The notes beneath the pieces were generated by a model. That model saw only the letters and a program-made list of their open reading frames with translations. It made no database searches and was not told where the DNA came from. A stretch of 64,000 nucleotides of DNA from Streptomyces sp. NBC_01237 (lineage in GTDB: Bacteria; Actinomycetota; Actinomycetes; Streptomycetales; Streptomycetaceae), in assembly GCF_035917275.1 (NCBI RefSeq), contig NZ_CP108508.1, positions 5,084,001-5,148,000 of the forward strand, given 5' to 3'. The position numbers and the translations under genes are program-made. Shown one piece after another: positions 17,796 to 25,293 of the stretch (positions are counted from its first letter, which is position 1; each line of letters opens with the position of its first letter).

Positions 17796-17885
17796 GTGGA
17801 TCCGAAGACCAGAAACCGCATCATGGCCGCCGTACTCGTGCTGATGTTCGCCGTTGTCGCCGTGGCGGCCGCCCTCGGAGGATGA
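17796..17885 (+). CDS. 29-residue membrane peptide (SGM_5486 type)
   Basis: A GTG-started frame encodes 29 residues: a basic N terminus (VDPKTRNRIM) and a single hydrophobic helix ending AVAAALGG, then TGA. It matches my memory of a very short conserved Streptomyces family annotated as SGM_5486 family transporter-associated protein. The high third-position GC and its place right after thpR support it. It converges with the AKR fragment 30 bases away. The function is unknown. Confidence 0.7.
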   Translation: MDPKTRNRIMAAVLVLMFAVVAVAAALGG

Positions 17886-17915
17886 CGACGGCCGCCTGAC
17901 GGCACCGGCACCCGG

Positions 17916-18767
17916 CTACCAGGCGAAGTTCTCCGGCGACGGGCCCGGACCGGGGAAGATCTCCTCCAGCGAGGCCAGCACCTCGTCCGAAAGCTCCAGC
18001 TCGACCGCGCGCAGCGCCGAGTCGAGCTGCTCACCCGTGCGCGGGCCCGAGATCGGACCGGTGACGCCCGGCCGGGTCAGCAGCCAGGCCAGCCCCACCT
18101 CGCCGGGCTCCAGACCGTGCTTCGCGAGCAGGTCCTCGTACGCCTGGATCTGCGCCCGTACCTTCGGGTCGGCGAGCGCGTCGGCGGACCGGCCCGTGGT
18201 GGACCGGGCGCCACCGCCCTCGCGCTCCTTGCGGATCGCGCCGCCGAGCAGTCCGCCGTGCAGCGGCGACCACGGGATGACCCCGAGGCCGTACTCCTGG
18301 GCGGCCGGGATGACCTCCATCTCGGCCTCGCGCTGCATCAGGTTGTAGATGCACTGCTCGCTGACCAGGCCGTAGCTGCCTCGCTGCCGGGCCCGCTCAT
18401 TGGCCTGGGCGATCTTGTAGCCCGAGAAGTTGGACGAGCCCGCGTAGGGGATCTTGCCCTGCTGGATCAGTACGTCGATGGCCTGCCAGATCTCGTCGAT
18501 CGGGGTGGACCGGTCGACGTGGTGGAACTGGTACAGGTCGATGTGGTCCGTCTGGAGCCGCTTGAGGCTGGCGTCGACGGCCCGCCGGATGTTGAGTGCG
18601 GAGAGCTTGTCGTGGTTGGGCCACGCCTCGCCGTCCGGGCCCATGTTGCCGTAGACCTTGGTGGCGAGGACGACCTTGTCACGACGGTCGCCGCCCTGGG
18701 CGAACCAGGTGCCGAGGATCTCCTCGGTGCGCCCCTTGTTCTCGCCCCACCCGTAGACATTTGCCGT
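17916..18767 (-). pseudogene. aldo/keto reductase truncated at its N terminus
   Basis: The reading frame gives a typical AKR from TANVYGWGENKG (codon ~50 of the family) to the C-terminal GPSPENFAW, about 283 residues. The first ~49 residues, including the start and first beta-alpha units of the barrel, are missing. Upstream sequence is unrelated and AT-richer (GAATTGTTTGG), and the first AKR codons use rare ACG GCA AAT. The break lies next to a serine integrase gene, so it is best read as an element insertion that split the gene. The catalytic Tyr of the usual AKR tetrad is in the remaining part (VYGWG), but an enzyme lacking its first strands is unlikely to work. An intact paralogue is at 27433-28422. 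Confidence 0.85.
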
Positions 18768-18785
18768 ACCAAACAATTCATTTTG
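18757..18785. other. left junction (putative att site) of an integrated element
   Basis: AKR similarity stops at about 18767. To the right the sequence turns AT-rich (CATTTGCCGTACC, then AAACAATTCATTTTGACG), unlike the flanking gene. The integrase gene begins 80 bases further in, the usual place for an att site of a serine-integrase element. The exact crossover dinucleotide cannot be assigned without an empty-site sequence. Confidence 0.6.
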
Positions 18786-18847
18786 ACGCCGTGCCTGCCG
18801 GGGCCCTAGCGTCGATCTCCAAGCACCACAGGGGATGGGGAGAGCAA

Positions 18848-20497
18848 GTGGCAAGAGTCCTGGGAGTAGTCCGCCTGTCGAAGGTGTCGGACGAGACCAC
18901 ATCGCCGGAGCGCCAGCGCCGATCGGTTCAACGATGGGCTGACCAGGAAGGGCACGTCGTTGTCGGGTGGGTCGAGGACATCGACGTATCCGGCGGTGTC
19001 GAGCCTTGGAAGCGCCCGGAGTTCAGTAAGTGGCTGCCTTCTACGATCGGCAAAGAGGTGAGCTCGATCGAGCACCGGATCGCGCTGGAGGAGTCCCGGG
19101 CCGACGAGTACGACATCATCTGCGCGCTGAAGCTCGACCGCCTCTCCCGGCGTGTGCTCCACGTGCACACACTCGTGGAGTGGTGTGAGAAGCACGGCAA
19201 GGAGGTCGCCACCGTCGAGGACGGGATCAACCTGAACACGCAGATGGGCAAGCTGCTGTTCAGCCTGATCGCCTCCTTCGCGGAAGGGGAGCTCGAAGCC
19301 ATCAAGGCCCGGGCGAAGTCCTCGTACAACCACTTGGTGAAGGAGGGGCGCTGGCGCGGTGGTCGGATCCCGTACGGCTACCGGGCGGAGAAGCAGGACA
19401 CCGGTGACGGCTGGCGTCTGGTCCTGGACGACTACGGAACGGACACCGCCGGGACGCTGCGCGAAATCGTCCGCCGGCTTATCGAGGGCGAGTCGGCGAA
19501 CAGCATCGCCCAGTGGCTCAACGAGGACCCGACCAAGACTCCGGTATCGCTCGACGCTCAGTTGATCAGGAACGGCAAGCCCCCGAAGGGCGGCCGGTGG
19601 ACCGCTGCGAACACAGCCAAGGTGGTGCGCTCCCTGAACGTTCTCGGTCAGATGGAGGTGACGGAGGAAGTTGTTATCGACGGCCAGAAGACGAAGCGAA
19701 CCCGCGTCGTCCGTGACACGGAGGGGCGCCCTCTCCAGCGGGCGGAGCCGCTGATCACTCAAGAGGAGTGGGAGCTAGCGAACAAGAAGCTGGACGAGAA
19801 CACCAGCAAGCGCAACGGCAACCGGAAGGGCGGCTCCCCGATGCTCAGGGTCGCCTTCTGCACCTGCGGTGAACCCGCGTATCTCGGCCCGGGGCGGAAC
19901 TGGCCCTACTACCGCTGTGCGTCCCGGACCACGCACAAGCCCTGCCCTACAGGCAGCAAGGGCATTGCGGCTCATGTGCTGGAGGGAGCCGTCGAGGAGG
20001 TCTTCCTGCGCGCGGCCGGTGATGTCGAGATCGTGCGGAAGGTCTTCCGCCCGGGCGTCGACTTCACGCGGGACATCGAGGAGGTCAACCGCGCGCTGGC
20101 AGAACTCCGGGAGGATCGCGAAGCCGGTCTCTACTCCAGTGAGCTGGGCAAGCAGGAGTACCGGGAGACGTACAAACGGCTGGACGCACGACGCGAGCAA
20201 CTCATGGCCCAGCCCACCCGGCCGGACGGCTGGGACGAGATCCCGACGAATGAGACCTACCGCGAGCGCTGGGCAAAGCTGTCGACCCAGCACGAGAAGG
20301 GCAAGGAACTCCGGGCAGCCGGAGTCAGGGCGGTCATCCACGCCGAGAAGCTGCCGCCCCTGACTGCTGTGCAGGCCATGCCCCCGGAAGGACATGACGG
20401 CATGTGGCAGGAAGGAAAGGGCCGCGTGCAGGTCTTGATCCCGATGGACTTCAAGCGCCGCGTCCGGGACTTGGCGGCGGTGCACAGCGAGAGCTGA
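18848..20497 (+). CDS. large serine recombinase (phage-type integrase)
   Basis: A 549-residue site-specific integrase. The N-terminal resolvase domain begins VARVLGVVRLSKVSDE with the likely nucleophile Ser11, and continues with LKLDRLSRR and the LLFSLIASFAEGE helix. A Recombinase domain follows (GRWRGGRIPYGYRAE). A zinc ribbon is seen as CTCGEPAY with later RCASRTTHKPC (around 338-362). A C-terminal coiled coil precedes the end. Length fits the phiC31 class. GTG 18848 follows GGGGAG. It should catalyse element integration at the AKR site; no recombination directionality factor was recognised. A terminator follows. Confidence 0.93.
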   Translation: MARVLGVVRLSKVSDETTSPERQRRSVQRWADQEGHVVVGWVEDIDVSGGVEPWKRPEFSKWLPSTIGKEVSSIEHRIALEESRADEYDIICALKLDRLSRRVLHVHTLVEWCEKHGKEVATVEDGINLNTQMGKLLFSLIASFAEGELEAIKARAKSSYNHLVKEGRWRGGRIPYGYRAEKQDTGDGWRLVLDDYGTDTAGTLREIVRRLIEGESANSIAQWLNEDPTKTPVSLDAQLIRNGKPPKGGRWTAANTAKVVRSLNVLGQMEVTEEVVIDGQKTKRTRVVRDTEGRPLQRAEPLITQEEWELANKKLDENTSKRNGNRKGGSPMLRVAFCTCGEPAYLGPGRNWPYYRCASRTTHKPCPTGSKGIAAHVLEGAVEEVFLRAAGDVEIVRKVFRPGVDFTRDIEEVNRALAELREDREAGLYSSELGKQEYRETYKRLDARREQLMAQPTRPDGWDEIPTNETYRERWAKLSTQHEKGKELRAAGVRAVIHAEKLPPLTAVQAMPPEGHDGMWQEGKGRVQVLIPMDFKRRVRDLAAVHSES

Positions 20498-20518
20498 CCG
20501 TCTCCTCCTTGGACGACA

Positions 20519-20542
20519 GGAGGGCCCCGCTACGGGCCCTCC
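20519..20542 (+). terminator. terminator after the integrase gene
   Basis: GGAGGGCCC (20519-20527) pairs with GGGCCCTCC (20534-20542) around CGCTAC, 21 bases after the integrase stop. CCTGCTCT follows. Confidence 0.8.
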
Positions 20543-20744
20543 CCTGCTCTGTAGGATTCCTGCCAGGTCGCCGCCGTCGCTCCCGACTGCACGAGACCGA
20601 GTCCAGGCCCGAAGCCTGGGCACCCTGTGAGGACCATGCCGGCCATGGCTGGTCCACCCCCGCGAAGAAAAGGAGGCACATGTCCCGCCACCAGGCGGGG
20701 GTAACTGGCGCATCCGTGCGCCGCACAGGAAGGAGCCGCGCTCA

Positions 20745-21095
20745 GTGGCTATCCACTTCGGTACCGGCCGCTCTTGGGGCGGGATCTCCCAGCACGAGTA
20801 CCGGCGCATGGCCCAGGACTCCCGGCACCAGCTCGCCTACCGCGTCCACTTCGCCGCCCTCGGGTGGGCCGACTGCCAGGGCCACGCGAGCTTCGGTCCG
20901 GGGAAGTTGGCCGCTCTGCTGGGCAAGGAGGACCAGCCCCTGTCGGACCAGAGCGCGACCAATGCCGTCATCCGAGCGAAGCGGTTGGAGCTCGTGTCAC
21001 CGCGATCCGGGGCCGCTTGCCTCGTTGTCCCTCCTCACCTCTTCCAGAAGAGGAAGGGCGCCCCGGTCCCTTGCCGCATCCACCAAGACCGATAG
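20745..21095 (+). CDS. phage/ICE-type DNA-binding protein (HTH-like)
   Basis: A 116-residue basic protein starting at GTG after AGGAAGGAG. The opening HFGTGRSWGGISQHEYRRMA, followed by LAYRVHFAALGWA and FGPGKLAALLGK, resembles a small protein I know from Streptomyces prophages and integrative elements, where it looks like a helix-turn-helix replication or control protein. The HTH is suggested by FGPGKLAALLGKEDQPLS then NAVIRAKRLELVS. No catalytic motif is seen. It is the first cargo gene after the integrase, consistent with a replication or excision role. This is inference. Confidence 0.6.
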   Translation: MAIHFGTGRSWGGISQHEYRRMAQDSRHQLAYRVHFAALGWADCQGHASFGPGKLAALLGKEDQPLSDQSATNAVIRAKRLELVSPRSGAACLVVPPHLFQKRKGAPVPCRIHQDR

Positions 21096-21290
21096 GCGCC
21101 GTTCCCGCGTGTAGTCCACACACGCCTCGCGTGTACCCATAGCGCCTCTGAGCTGCGGAAACGCAGGCTGTCTCTCTTATCTATTTGGCCTCCCAGTACG
21201 GCCCCTGCCGGGGCGGCAACGCAAAGCGGCATGCTGAGCAACGGCGAAGGGAAGCGAGGCGCGGCAGCGCCCTCAGCGGCAGAGGCAAGG

Positions 21291-21451
21291 GGCGGTCATC
21301 AGACCGCCGTCGCCCGAGCCTGCTTCGACAGAGCGGCCCCGCAGGGGCCCAAAAGCGAAGGACAAGAAGCTAACCAGGTGGGGCGCTGCGCGCCCCAAAA
21401 GAGCGAAGCCTCGAAAGATGAGCTCCAAAGGGCTGCACTCTTGTGCAGCCC
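21291..21451 (+). repeat. array of four stem-loops in a 545-base non-coding stretch
   Basis: Hairpins are at 21291-21297/21302-21308 (GGCGGTC), 21335-21340/21344-21349 (GGCCCC), 21380-21386/21390-21396 (GGGGCGC) and 21430-21438/21443-21451 (GGGCTGCAC, TCTT loop). Two of them are followed by near-repeats, CAAAAGCGAAG and CAAAAGAGCGAAG. I see no convincing gene between 21096 and 21640. The stretch may hold an origin, a transfer site, a structured RNA or stacked terminators. Confidence 0.55.
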
Positions 21452-21640
21452 CCTGGCCGACGGTCGGATGGGGTGAGGCGGTTTGACCTGCGTGTTCTTC
21501 ACAGTCGCCTCCCTTCGCCATCACCTGACGGCCTTTGGAACCGTGGCAGGATCTCAGCAGCCAAGACGTGGCGGTCTGCCTTGTCAGGCCCGGGGGGTCA
21601 TACCCCACCGCTCCGACGCCGACCTGAACGGCTGTGCCGG

Positions 21641-22162
21641 TCAGCCGTTCTCGGCGTTGCCATGGAGGACGGCTTCGGCAATCTGACGCACGCGGTCGAG
21701 AGTGATGCCGGTGCGCTGCTCGACTGCGAGGGGGTGGTCGGTGGGTTCGAGCTCGATGTAGGGGCGCTGGCCGACCGGGCGGGTGTGGGCGTTCGTCTTC
21801 AGGTTGATGGTGCTGGGCGAGTAGATCGGAAGCTCGGTGGTGAGCCAGGCGAAGTACGGCTTCTCCGCTTCGCGTCCCGGCGTGTTCCACATGTCGGTAG
21901 CCTGGGAGAAGTTGTCCCGACTGAGCGAAACCCAGACCCCCCACGAGAACACCTCATCGCTGCCGATGACCGGTATCTCGATCAGACCCCTGACGAAGTA
22001 GTGCTCGGCGTTGATGACGCACTGGTCCGAGGAGAGCAGGCTGTCGGGCCGGCCCTCGAAGCTCTCGTCCCAGACGTCGGGAGCTGTGGTGCTGTAGCCC
22101 ATCGGAAGCTCCGCGTGGTACTCGCCGCAGCATGAGCAGGTGTAACCGAGATCGTTGGTCAT
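21641..22162 (-). CDS. DUF2199 family protein
   Basis: A 173-residue protein that opens with YTCSCCGEYHAELPMGYSTT, the Cys-rich start typical of DUF2199, and continues with WDESFEGRPDSLLSSDQCVI and SWGVWVSLS. The Cys cluster probably binds zinc. ATG 22162 is chosen because the family begins just before this motif; the frame runs further upstream without a good start. The function is unknown; members are scattered as single genes, often near mobile DNA. It is divergent from the resolvase gene. Confidence 0.82.
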   Translation of the reverse strand: MTNDLGYTCSCCGEYHAELPMGYSTTAPDVWDESFEGRPDSLLSSDQCVINAEHYFVRGLIEIPVIGSDEVFSWGVWVSLSRDNFSQATDMWNTPGREAEKPYFAWLTTELPIYSPSTINLKTNAHTRPVGQRPYIELEPTDHPLAVEQRTGITLDRVRQIAEAVLHGNAENG

Positions 22163-22206
22163 GCGCGGGAGCCTAGCTTCGCTACGAAGCGTGACTACGG
22201 AACGTG

Positions 22207-22336
22207 GTCTCAATAACCAAGGTTTGTGAGACGAACCCACCAGGAACCTGATGGGGGGCCAGTCATGTTCAAAACCCATCTCATAACCTGACTATCGACC
22301 TTGGTGTTTTGAGACGAGTTGTGCGACAGTCTCGTC
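22207..22336. other. putative res site of the adjacent resolvase
   Basis: Positions 22207-22232 form a 26-bp site: 12-bp arms GTCTCAATAACC and GGTTTGTGAGAC (10 of 12 matching by dyad) around a central AA, the architecture of a serine-resolvase crossover site. A second, wider dyad uses TCTCATAACC (about 22280) and GGTGTTTTGAGAC (about 22303-22315). A third motif GAGAC...GTCTC lies just before the resolvase start. Three such subsites beside the resolvase gene is the classic res plan. Confidence 0.6.
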
Positions 22337-22924
22337 ATGGCAGAGACCACCACGACAACCGGTCATCTCATTGGATACGTCCGCGTCTCGACTGACGACC
22401 AGGAGGCACAGCTCCAGCTCGACGCGCTGACGGCAGCAGGGTGCGCCCGGATCTTCGAGGACAGAGCATCAGGCAAGAACACCGACCGTCCGGAACTACG
22501 AGCTGCCCTCGACTACGCCCGCCCCGGCGACACCTTGTGCGTGTGGAAATTGGACCGCTTCGCGCGGTCACTCATCGACCTCGTGACGATGGTTGACACG
22601 CTCGGGGAGCGAGGAATCGGCTTCAAAGTGCTGACGGGCGCACTGGCGAGCATCGACCCAGGTACGGCGGACGGCCGACTCATGCTTCAGGTGTTCGGTG
22701 CGATGGCCGAGTTCGAGCGCAGCCTCATCAAGGAACGCACCCGCGCCGGACTCGACGCGGCCAGGGCCCAGGGGCGCACCGGAGGTCGGCCGACGGTCGT
22801 GAACGAGGATGTCCTCACCGTCGCCCGTGCCAGGAAGGCGAAGGGTGAGAGCGTCAGCGCCACCGCCAAGGCCCTCAGCATCTCCCGCGCCACCTTGTAC
22901 CGCCATCTGACCGAGGACGTCTGA
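22337..22924 (+). CDS. small serine resolvase/invertase
   Basis: A 195-residue recombinase of the Tn3-resolvase/Hin class. The catalytic domain shows IGYVRVSTDDQ with the nucleophile at Ser18, LDRFARSLIDL and FGAMAEFERSLIKERT. A short C-terminal Hin-like helix-turn-helix follows GRTGGRPT (SVSATAKALSISRATLYRHL). It is complete in length. It may resolve replicon multimers or invert DNA within the element. ATG 22337 is chosen over in-frame TTG 22319, which would lie inside the presumed res site. Confidence 0.9.
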   Translation: MAETTTTTGHLIGYVRVSTDDQEAQLQLDALTAAGCARIFEDRASGKNTDRPELRAALDYARPGDTLCVWKLDRFARSLIDLVTMVDTLGERGIGFKVLTGALASIDPGTADGRLMLQVFGAMAEFERSLIKERTRAGLDAARAQGRTGGRPTVVNEDVLTVARARKAKGESVSATAKALSISRATLYRHLTEDV

Positions 22925-22953
22925 AGGGCTGCCTCCCACGATGAGACCGTGGG

Positions 22954-23175
22954 CTATCCCGCGCGCTCAACCCACGCGAAGGACGTGCACCAGCGGCGGA
23001 AACCTTGGTGCCCCGTTCGGCCTGTGTGGCTCATGCACTCGATGTCCACCGCTGCTCCGTCGTCCGCGGCCGGCGCCTGCCAGTCGCAGCGCAGGCACTC
23101 GGCCTCGAAGGTCACGTCCGTCCCCGGGTGACGGCTGATGCGGTGTTCCACGTACCGCAGTACCGAGCGCGTCAT
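22954..23175 (-). CDS. DUF7848-type small protein
   Basis: A 73-residue protein with the pattern I know from the Streptomyces DUF7848 group: VLRYVEHRISRHPGTDVTFE, a CLRCDWQAP Cys pair, then MSHTGRTGHQGFRRWCTSF. The Cys and His residues suggest a small zinc finger. It is last in a minus-strand set and its start overlaps the stop of the 67-residue gene by four bases (ATGA). The role is unknown; its usual neighbours are Scr1-type regulators, as here. Confidence 0.7.
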   Translation of the reverse strand: MTRSVLRYVEHRISRHPGTDVTFEAECLRCDWQAPAADDGAAVDIECMSHTGRTGHQGFRRWCTSFAWVERAG

Positions 23176-23375
23176 CGCGACCTCCGAGTGCGGTGCGGAT
23201 GGTTGCGGATCTCCACGTCGGCGTCCGTCGCCGCCGACAGGTCACCCAGATCCCGAGCCTCCTGCCGCTGCGCGACCAGGGCACAGCACACCCCACACCC
23301 GTCCGCCGGTTTCGGCGGCAGGTTCGGCAACGACAGGTGCATCGGGCCCGACATCGTCGTCTGTGCTCTGCTCAC
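23172..23375 (-). CDS. 67-residue Cys-containing small protein
   Basis: A GTG-started frame with a CGVCCALVAQRQEARDLGDLS segment, a pattern I recall as a conserved small Streptomyces protein beside XRE/Scr1-type regulators. The four-base overlap with the next gene shows coupling. An internal ATG (MSGPMHLSL) is an alternative start. No membrane helix or enzyme motif is visible. It probably binds metal through CxxCC. Confidence 0.6.
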   Translation of the reverse strand: MSRAQTTMSGPMHLSLPNLPPKPADGCGVCCALVAQRQEARDLGDLSAATDADVEIRNHPHRTRRSR

Positions 23376-23438
23376 GCCGTACGCCTCCCCGCTCGCTCAT
23401 TCGGTGGAGACGATGGTCCAGCCGCTGATCAGCGGGAT

Positions 23439-24269
23439 CTAGCCTGTTTCCCGTTCGCGCAAGAATCCGTCCCGGATGTCAGCGAGCATCGCTCGCATTG
23501 CGTCGCCGACGGTGGCCGCTGAGGCGAAGCGCTCGTACTTGTCGACGTACAGGGCGACATCCCTGGGATCGGTCACAATCACCTCGGCGTGCGTGGTCTC
23601 GACCGTCACCATGCGGTCGCCCCGAATAACGAAGGAGTGCCCCGGCACGTCGGTCTGCGGACGGTCCAGGGGGACGACTCGGACGTCCACGTTCGGCAGG
23701 CGGGAGACGGATGCGATGCGGTCCAGCTGTCCGGCCATCATCGTGGGCGGGAGAAGACGCCAGCGCAGTACGGGTTCCGTGATGACGAAGCGGAGCTGTT
23801 TGCCGGTGTCGTACAGCACCCGTTGACGCTCGATCCGAGCTCCGATGGTGCGAGCAAGCTGGTCCTCGCTCAGTCCCTTGCCTTGCAACACGGCGCGTAC
23901 GTATTCGGGTGTCTGCAACAGCCCAGGGACCAGGGACGGCTGGAACAGCCGCAGAAGCTTCATCGAGGCTTCCAGCGCCCGGATCTCCTCCTGCTTCCGG
24001 TGGAAGCCCATACGCCGGAACAGCCGCCAGGCCGTCGCCTCCGTGGCCTGAGCACGCGCCGCGGCCATGTACTCGGCCTTGACCTGCTCGGACACGTCCA
24101 AGGCCGTAAGGATGCGTTCCACGTCCACCACACTGGGCGCCACATGGCCGTTCTCGATCTTCGACAGCTTGGCGGTGGACATGACGGCGCTGCGTGCGAC
24201 GGCCTTGGCTTCCTTGCCGGATGCCTGCCGGAGCGCCCGGAGCGCCGATCCCAGTTCGGTTCTGTTCAC
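23439..24269 (-). CDS. Scr1-type XRE regulator (HTH + DUF5753)
   Basis: A 276-residue regulator. The N-terminal XRE helix-turn-helix spans LGSALRALRQASGKEAKAVA to MSTAKLSKIENGHVAPS. The C-terminal DUF5753 domain has LRLFQPSLVPGLLQTPEYVRAVL and later the GHSFVIRGDRMVTVETTHA strand region. Proteins of this type are described as antitoxin-like regulators of DUF397 or related small partners in the Scr1 system. GTG 24269 overlaps the stop of the DUF6879 gene (GTGA), so the two are coupled. No DUF397 gene follows in this element; the partners here appear to be DUF6879 and the small proteins. Confidence 0.88.
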   Translation of the reverse strand: MNRTELGSALRALRQASGKEAKAVARSAVMSTAKLSKIENGHVAPSVVDVERILTALDVSEQVKAEYMAAARAQATEATAWRLFRRMGFHRKQEEIRALEASMKLLRLFQPSLVPGLLQTPEYVRAVLQGKGLSEDQLARTIGARIERQRVLYDTGKQLRFVITEPVLRWRLLPPTMMAGQLDRIASVSRLPNVDVRVVPLDRPQTDVPGHSFVIRGDRMVTVETTHAEVIVTDPRDVALYVDKYERFASAATVGDAMRAMLADIRDGFLRERETG

Positions 24270-24790
24270 CCGCCGTACTTCGCCCACCATTCGGAGAACG
24301 GCTCGGCATGAGCGAGAGCCGTGTCCCGGTAGCGGACGAAGTCCGCCGCGCGCCCGGCATCAAGGAAATCCGGCCCGAGGAACGCACCCGTGTCGTCGTA
24401 GTTCATGACGACCGGGGAGGTCTCGTCGAACAGCCAGAAGTCCGGCACCCCTTCCAGGGGGTTCGGCTTCTCGGTGATGTCCAGGATGAAGAACTCCTCA
24501 CCGCCCGTCATGTTCTTCAGATACCCCCAGCCGAGCTCGTAGCGGAGGTAGTCCGTCAACGGTCGGGAGGCGATGTGCACCCGGTACATCCGCTTGCCGG
24601 CCTGCGTGGCGGATCGAACGGTCTCGACCCAACCAGCGTTGTAGTCCTCCGGCTGCGGCTCACCGGCGAGGAACGCACGCAGGTTCTCCGCGCTCGACGG
24701 CACGTTGTAGTCGTCCAGGATCTCCAACCGGAACGCTTCCCGCTCGAACGTCTTGAACCGCTCCACCAGGTTGCTAGATGAGCTGATCAC
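24266..24790 (-). CDS. DUF6879 family protein
   Basis: A 174-residue soluble protein, recognised as DUF6879 from ERFKTFEREAFRLEILDDYN at the N terminus and DFVRYRDTALAHAEPFSEWW at the C terminus. Some catalogues place this family with Scr1-like toxin-antitoxin modules because it is constantly linked to XRE/DUF5753 regulators. GTG 24790 has GGAAGG six bases upstream and overlaps the preceding 63-residue gene by 17 bases; its own stop overlaps the regulator start. The acidic, aromatic-rich composition gives no clear active site. Confidence 0.82.
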   Translation of the reverse strand: MISSSSNLVERFKTFEREAFRLEILDDYNVPSSAENLRAFLAGEPQPEDYNAGWVETVRSATQAGKRMYRVHIASRPLTDYLRYELGWGYLKNMTGGEEFFILDITEKPNPLEGVPDFWLFDETSPVVMNYDDTGAFLGPDFLDAGRAADFVRYRDTALAHAEPFSEWWAKYGG

Positions 24791-24965
24791 GGATGGCCTT
24801 CCGGATGAGTTCCATGGGGATCTCGACCAGGGTCTCGTGCGCCGGGATCGCCAGCCCGTGGCCGTCCGGCACCTCACCCTGCACGAGAAGAGTGTCCCGG
24901 TCAGTCGCGTACAGCGTGGGACAGTCCCCGTTCTCACAGGTCGTGACGAGCTTCCTGACCTCCAC
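24774..24965 (-). CDS. 63-residue protein upstream of DUF6879
   Basis: Starts at GTG after AGGGGG and encodes a small protein with CENGDCPTLYATDRDTLLVQG and a C-terminal helix PMELIRKAIRDQLI. The CxxxxC spacing hints at a disulfide or metal site. Genes of this size and pattern are the usual first gene before DUF6879 in Streptomyces, so it belongs to the same module. It overlaps the DUF6879 start by 17 bases. Confidence 0.65.
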   Translation of the reverse strand: MEVRKLVTTCENGDCPTLYATDRDTLLVQGEVPDGHGLAIPAHETLVEIPMELIRKAIRDQLI

Positions 24966-25293
24966 GCCTTGCCCCCTCGCTACGGCTGCCCTGCGTACCG
25001 CTCCATGCTCCCGATCAAAGGGAGAGCAGGGCAAGGGCTTCAAGTTTCCACAACGGGAAACCGTCCCACCCAGACTTCCAAACAGATGCCCTTACCGGCC
25101 AATCTGGCCGATCTAGACAAAATACACACAAACGGAACTTTCCTTCTGCACCCGGAGAAACCCCACAAGACTGCAATCCCCAGATAACGCCCGAACTGAC
25201 TATCCCACCCCCGTGGAGTTCAACACCGCTAGTGTGGTGATCGCTCGATACCGACGGATGGGCTAATCGCGCAGCACAGGAAAGGGGCGGGAA
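24966..25293. promoter_or_regulatory. divergent intergenic region, AT-richer
   Basis: This 328-base gap separates the minus-strand regulator set from the plus-strand nuclease gene, and its GC content drops visibly. It should hold both promoters. A TAGTGT hexamer at 25230-25235, inside CACCGCTAGTGTGGTG, is a plausible -10 element, about 60 bases before the nuclease start. No gene is seen. Confidence 0.4.

Noticed and set aside
18757..18785. tRNA-based attachment site for the element
   Set aside because: No tRNA-like fold or CCA-proximal sequence lies at either boundary; the integrase is a serine type that uses a protein-coding attB.
21185..21476. Small plus-strand frames inside the hairpin array
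   Set aside because: They are Arg/Ser-rich, span several hairpins, have no ribosome binding site and no recognisable family.
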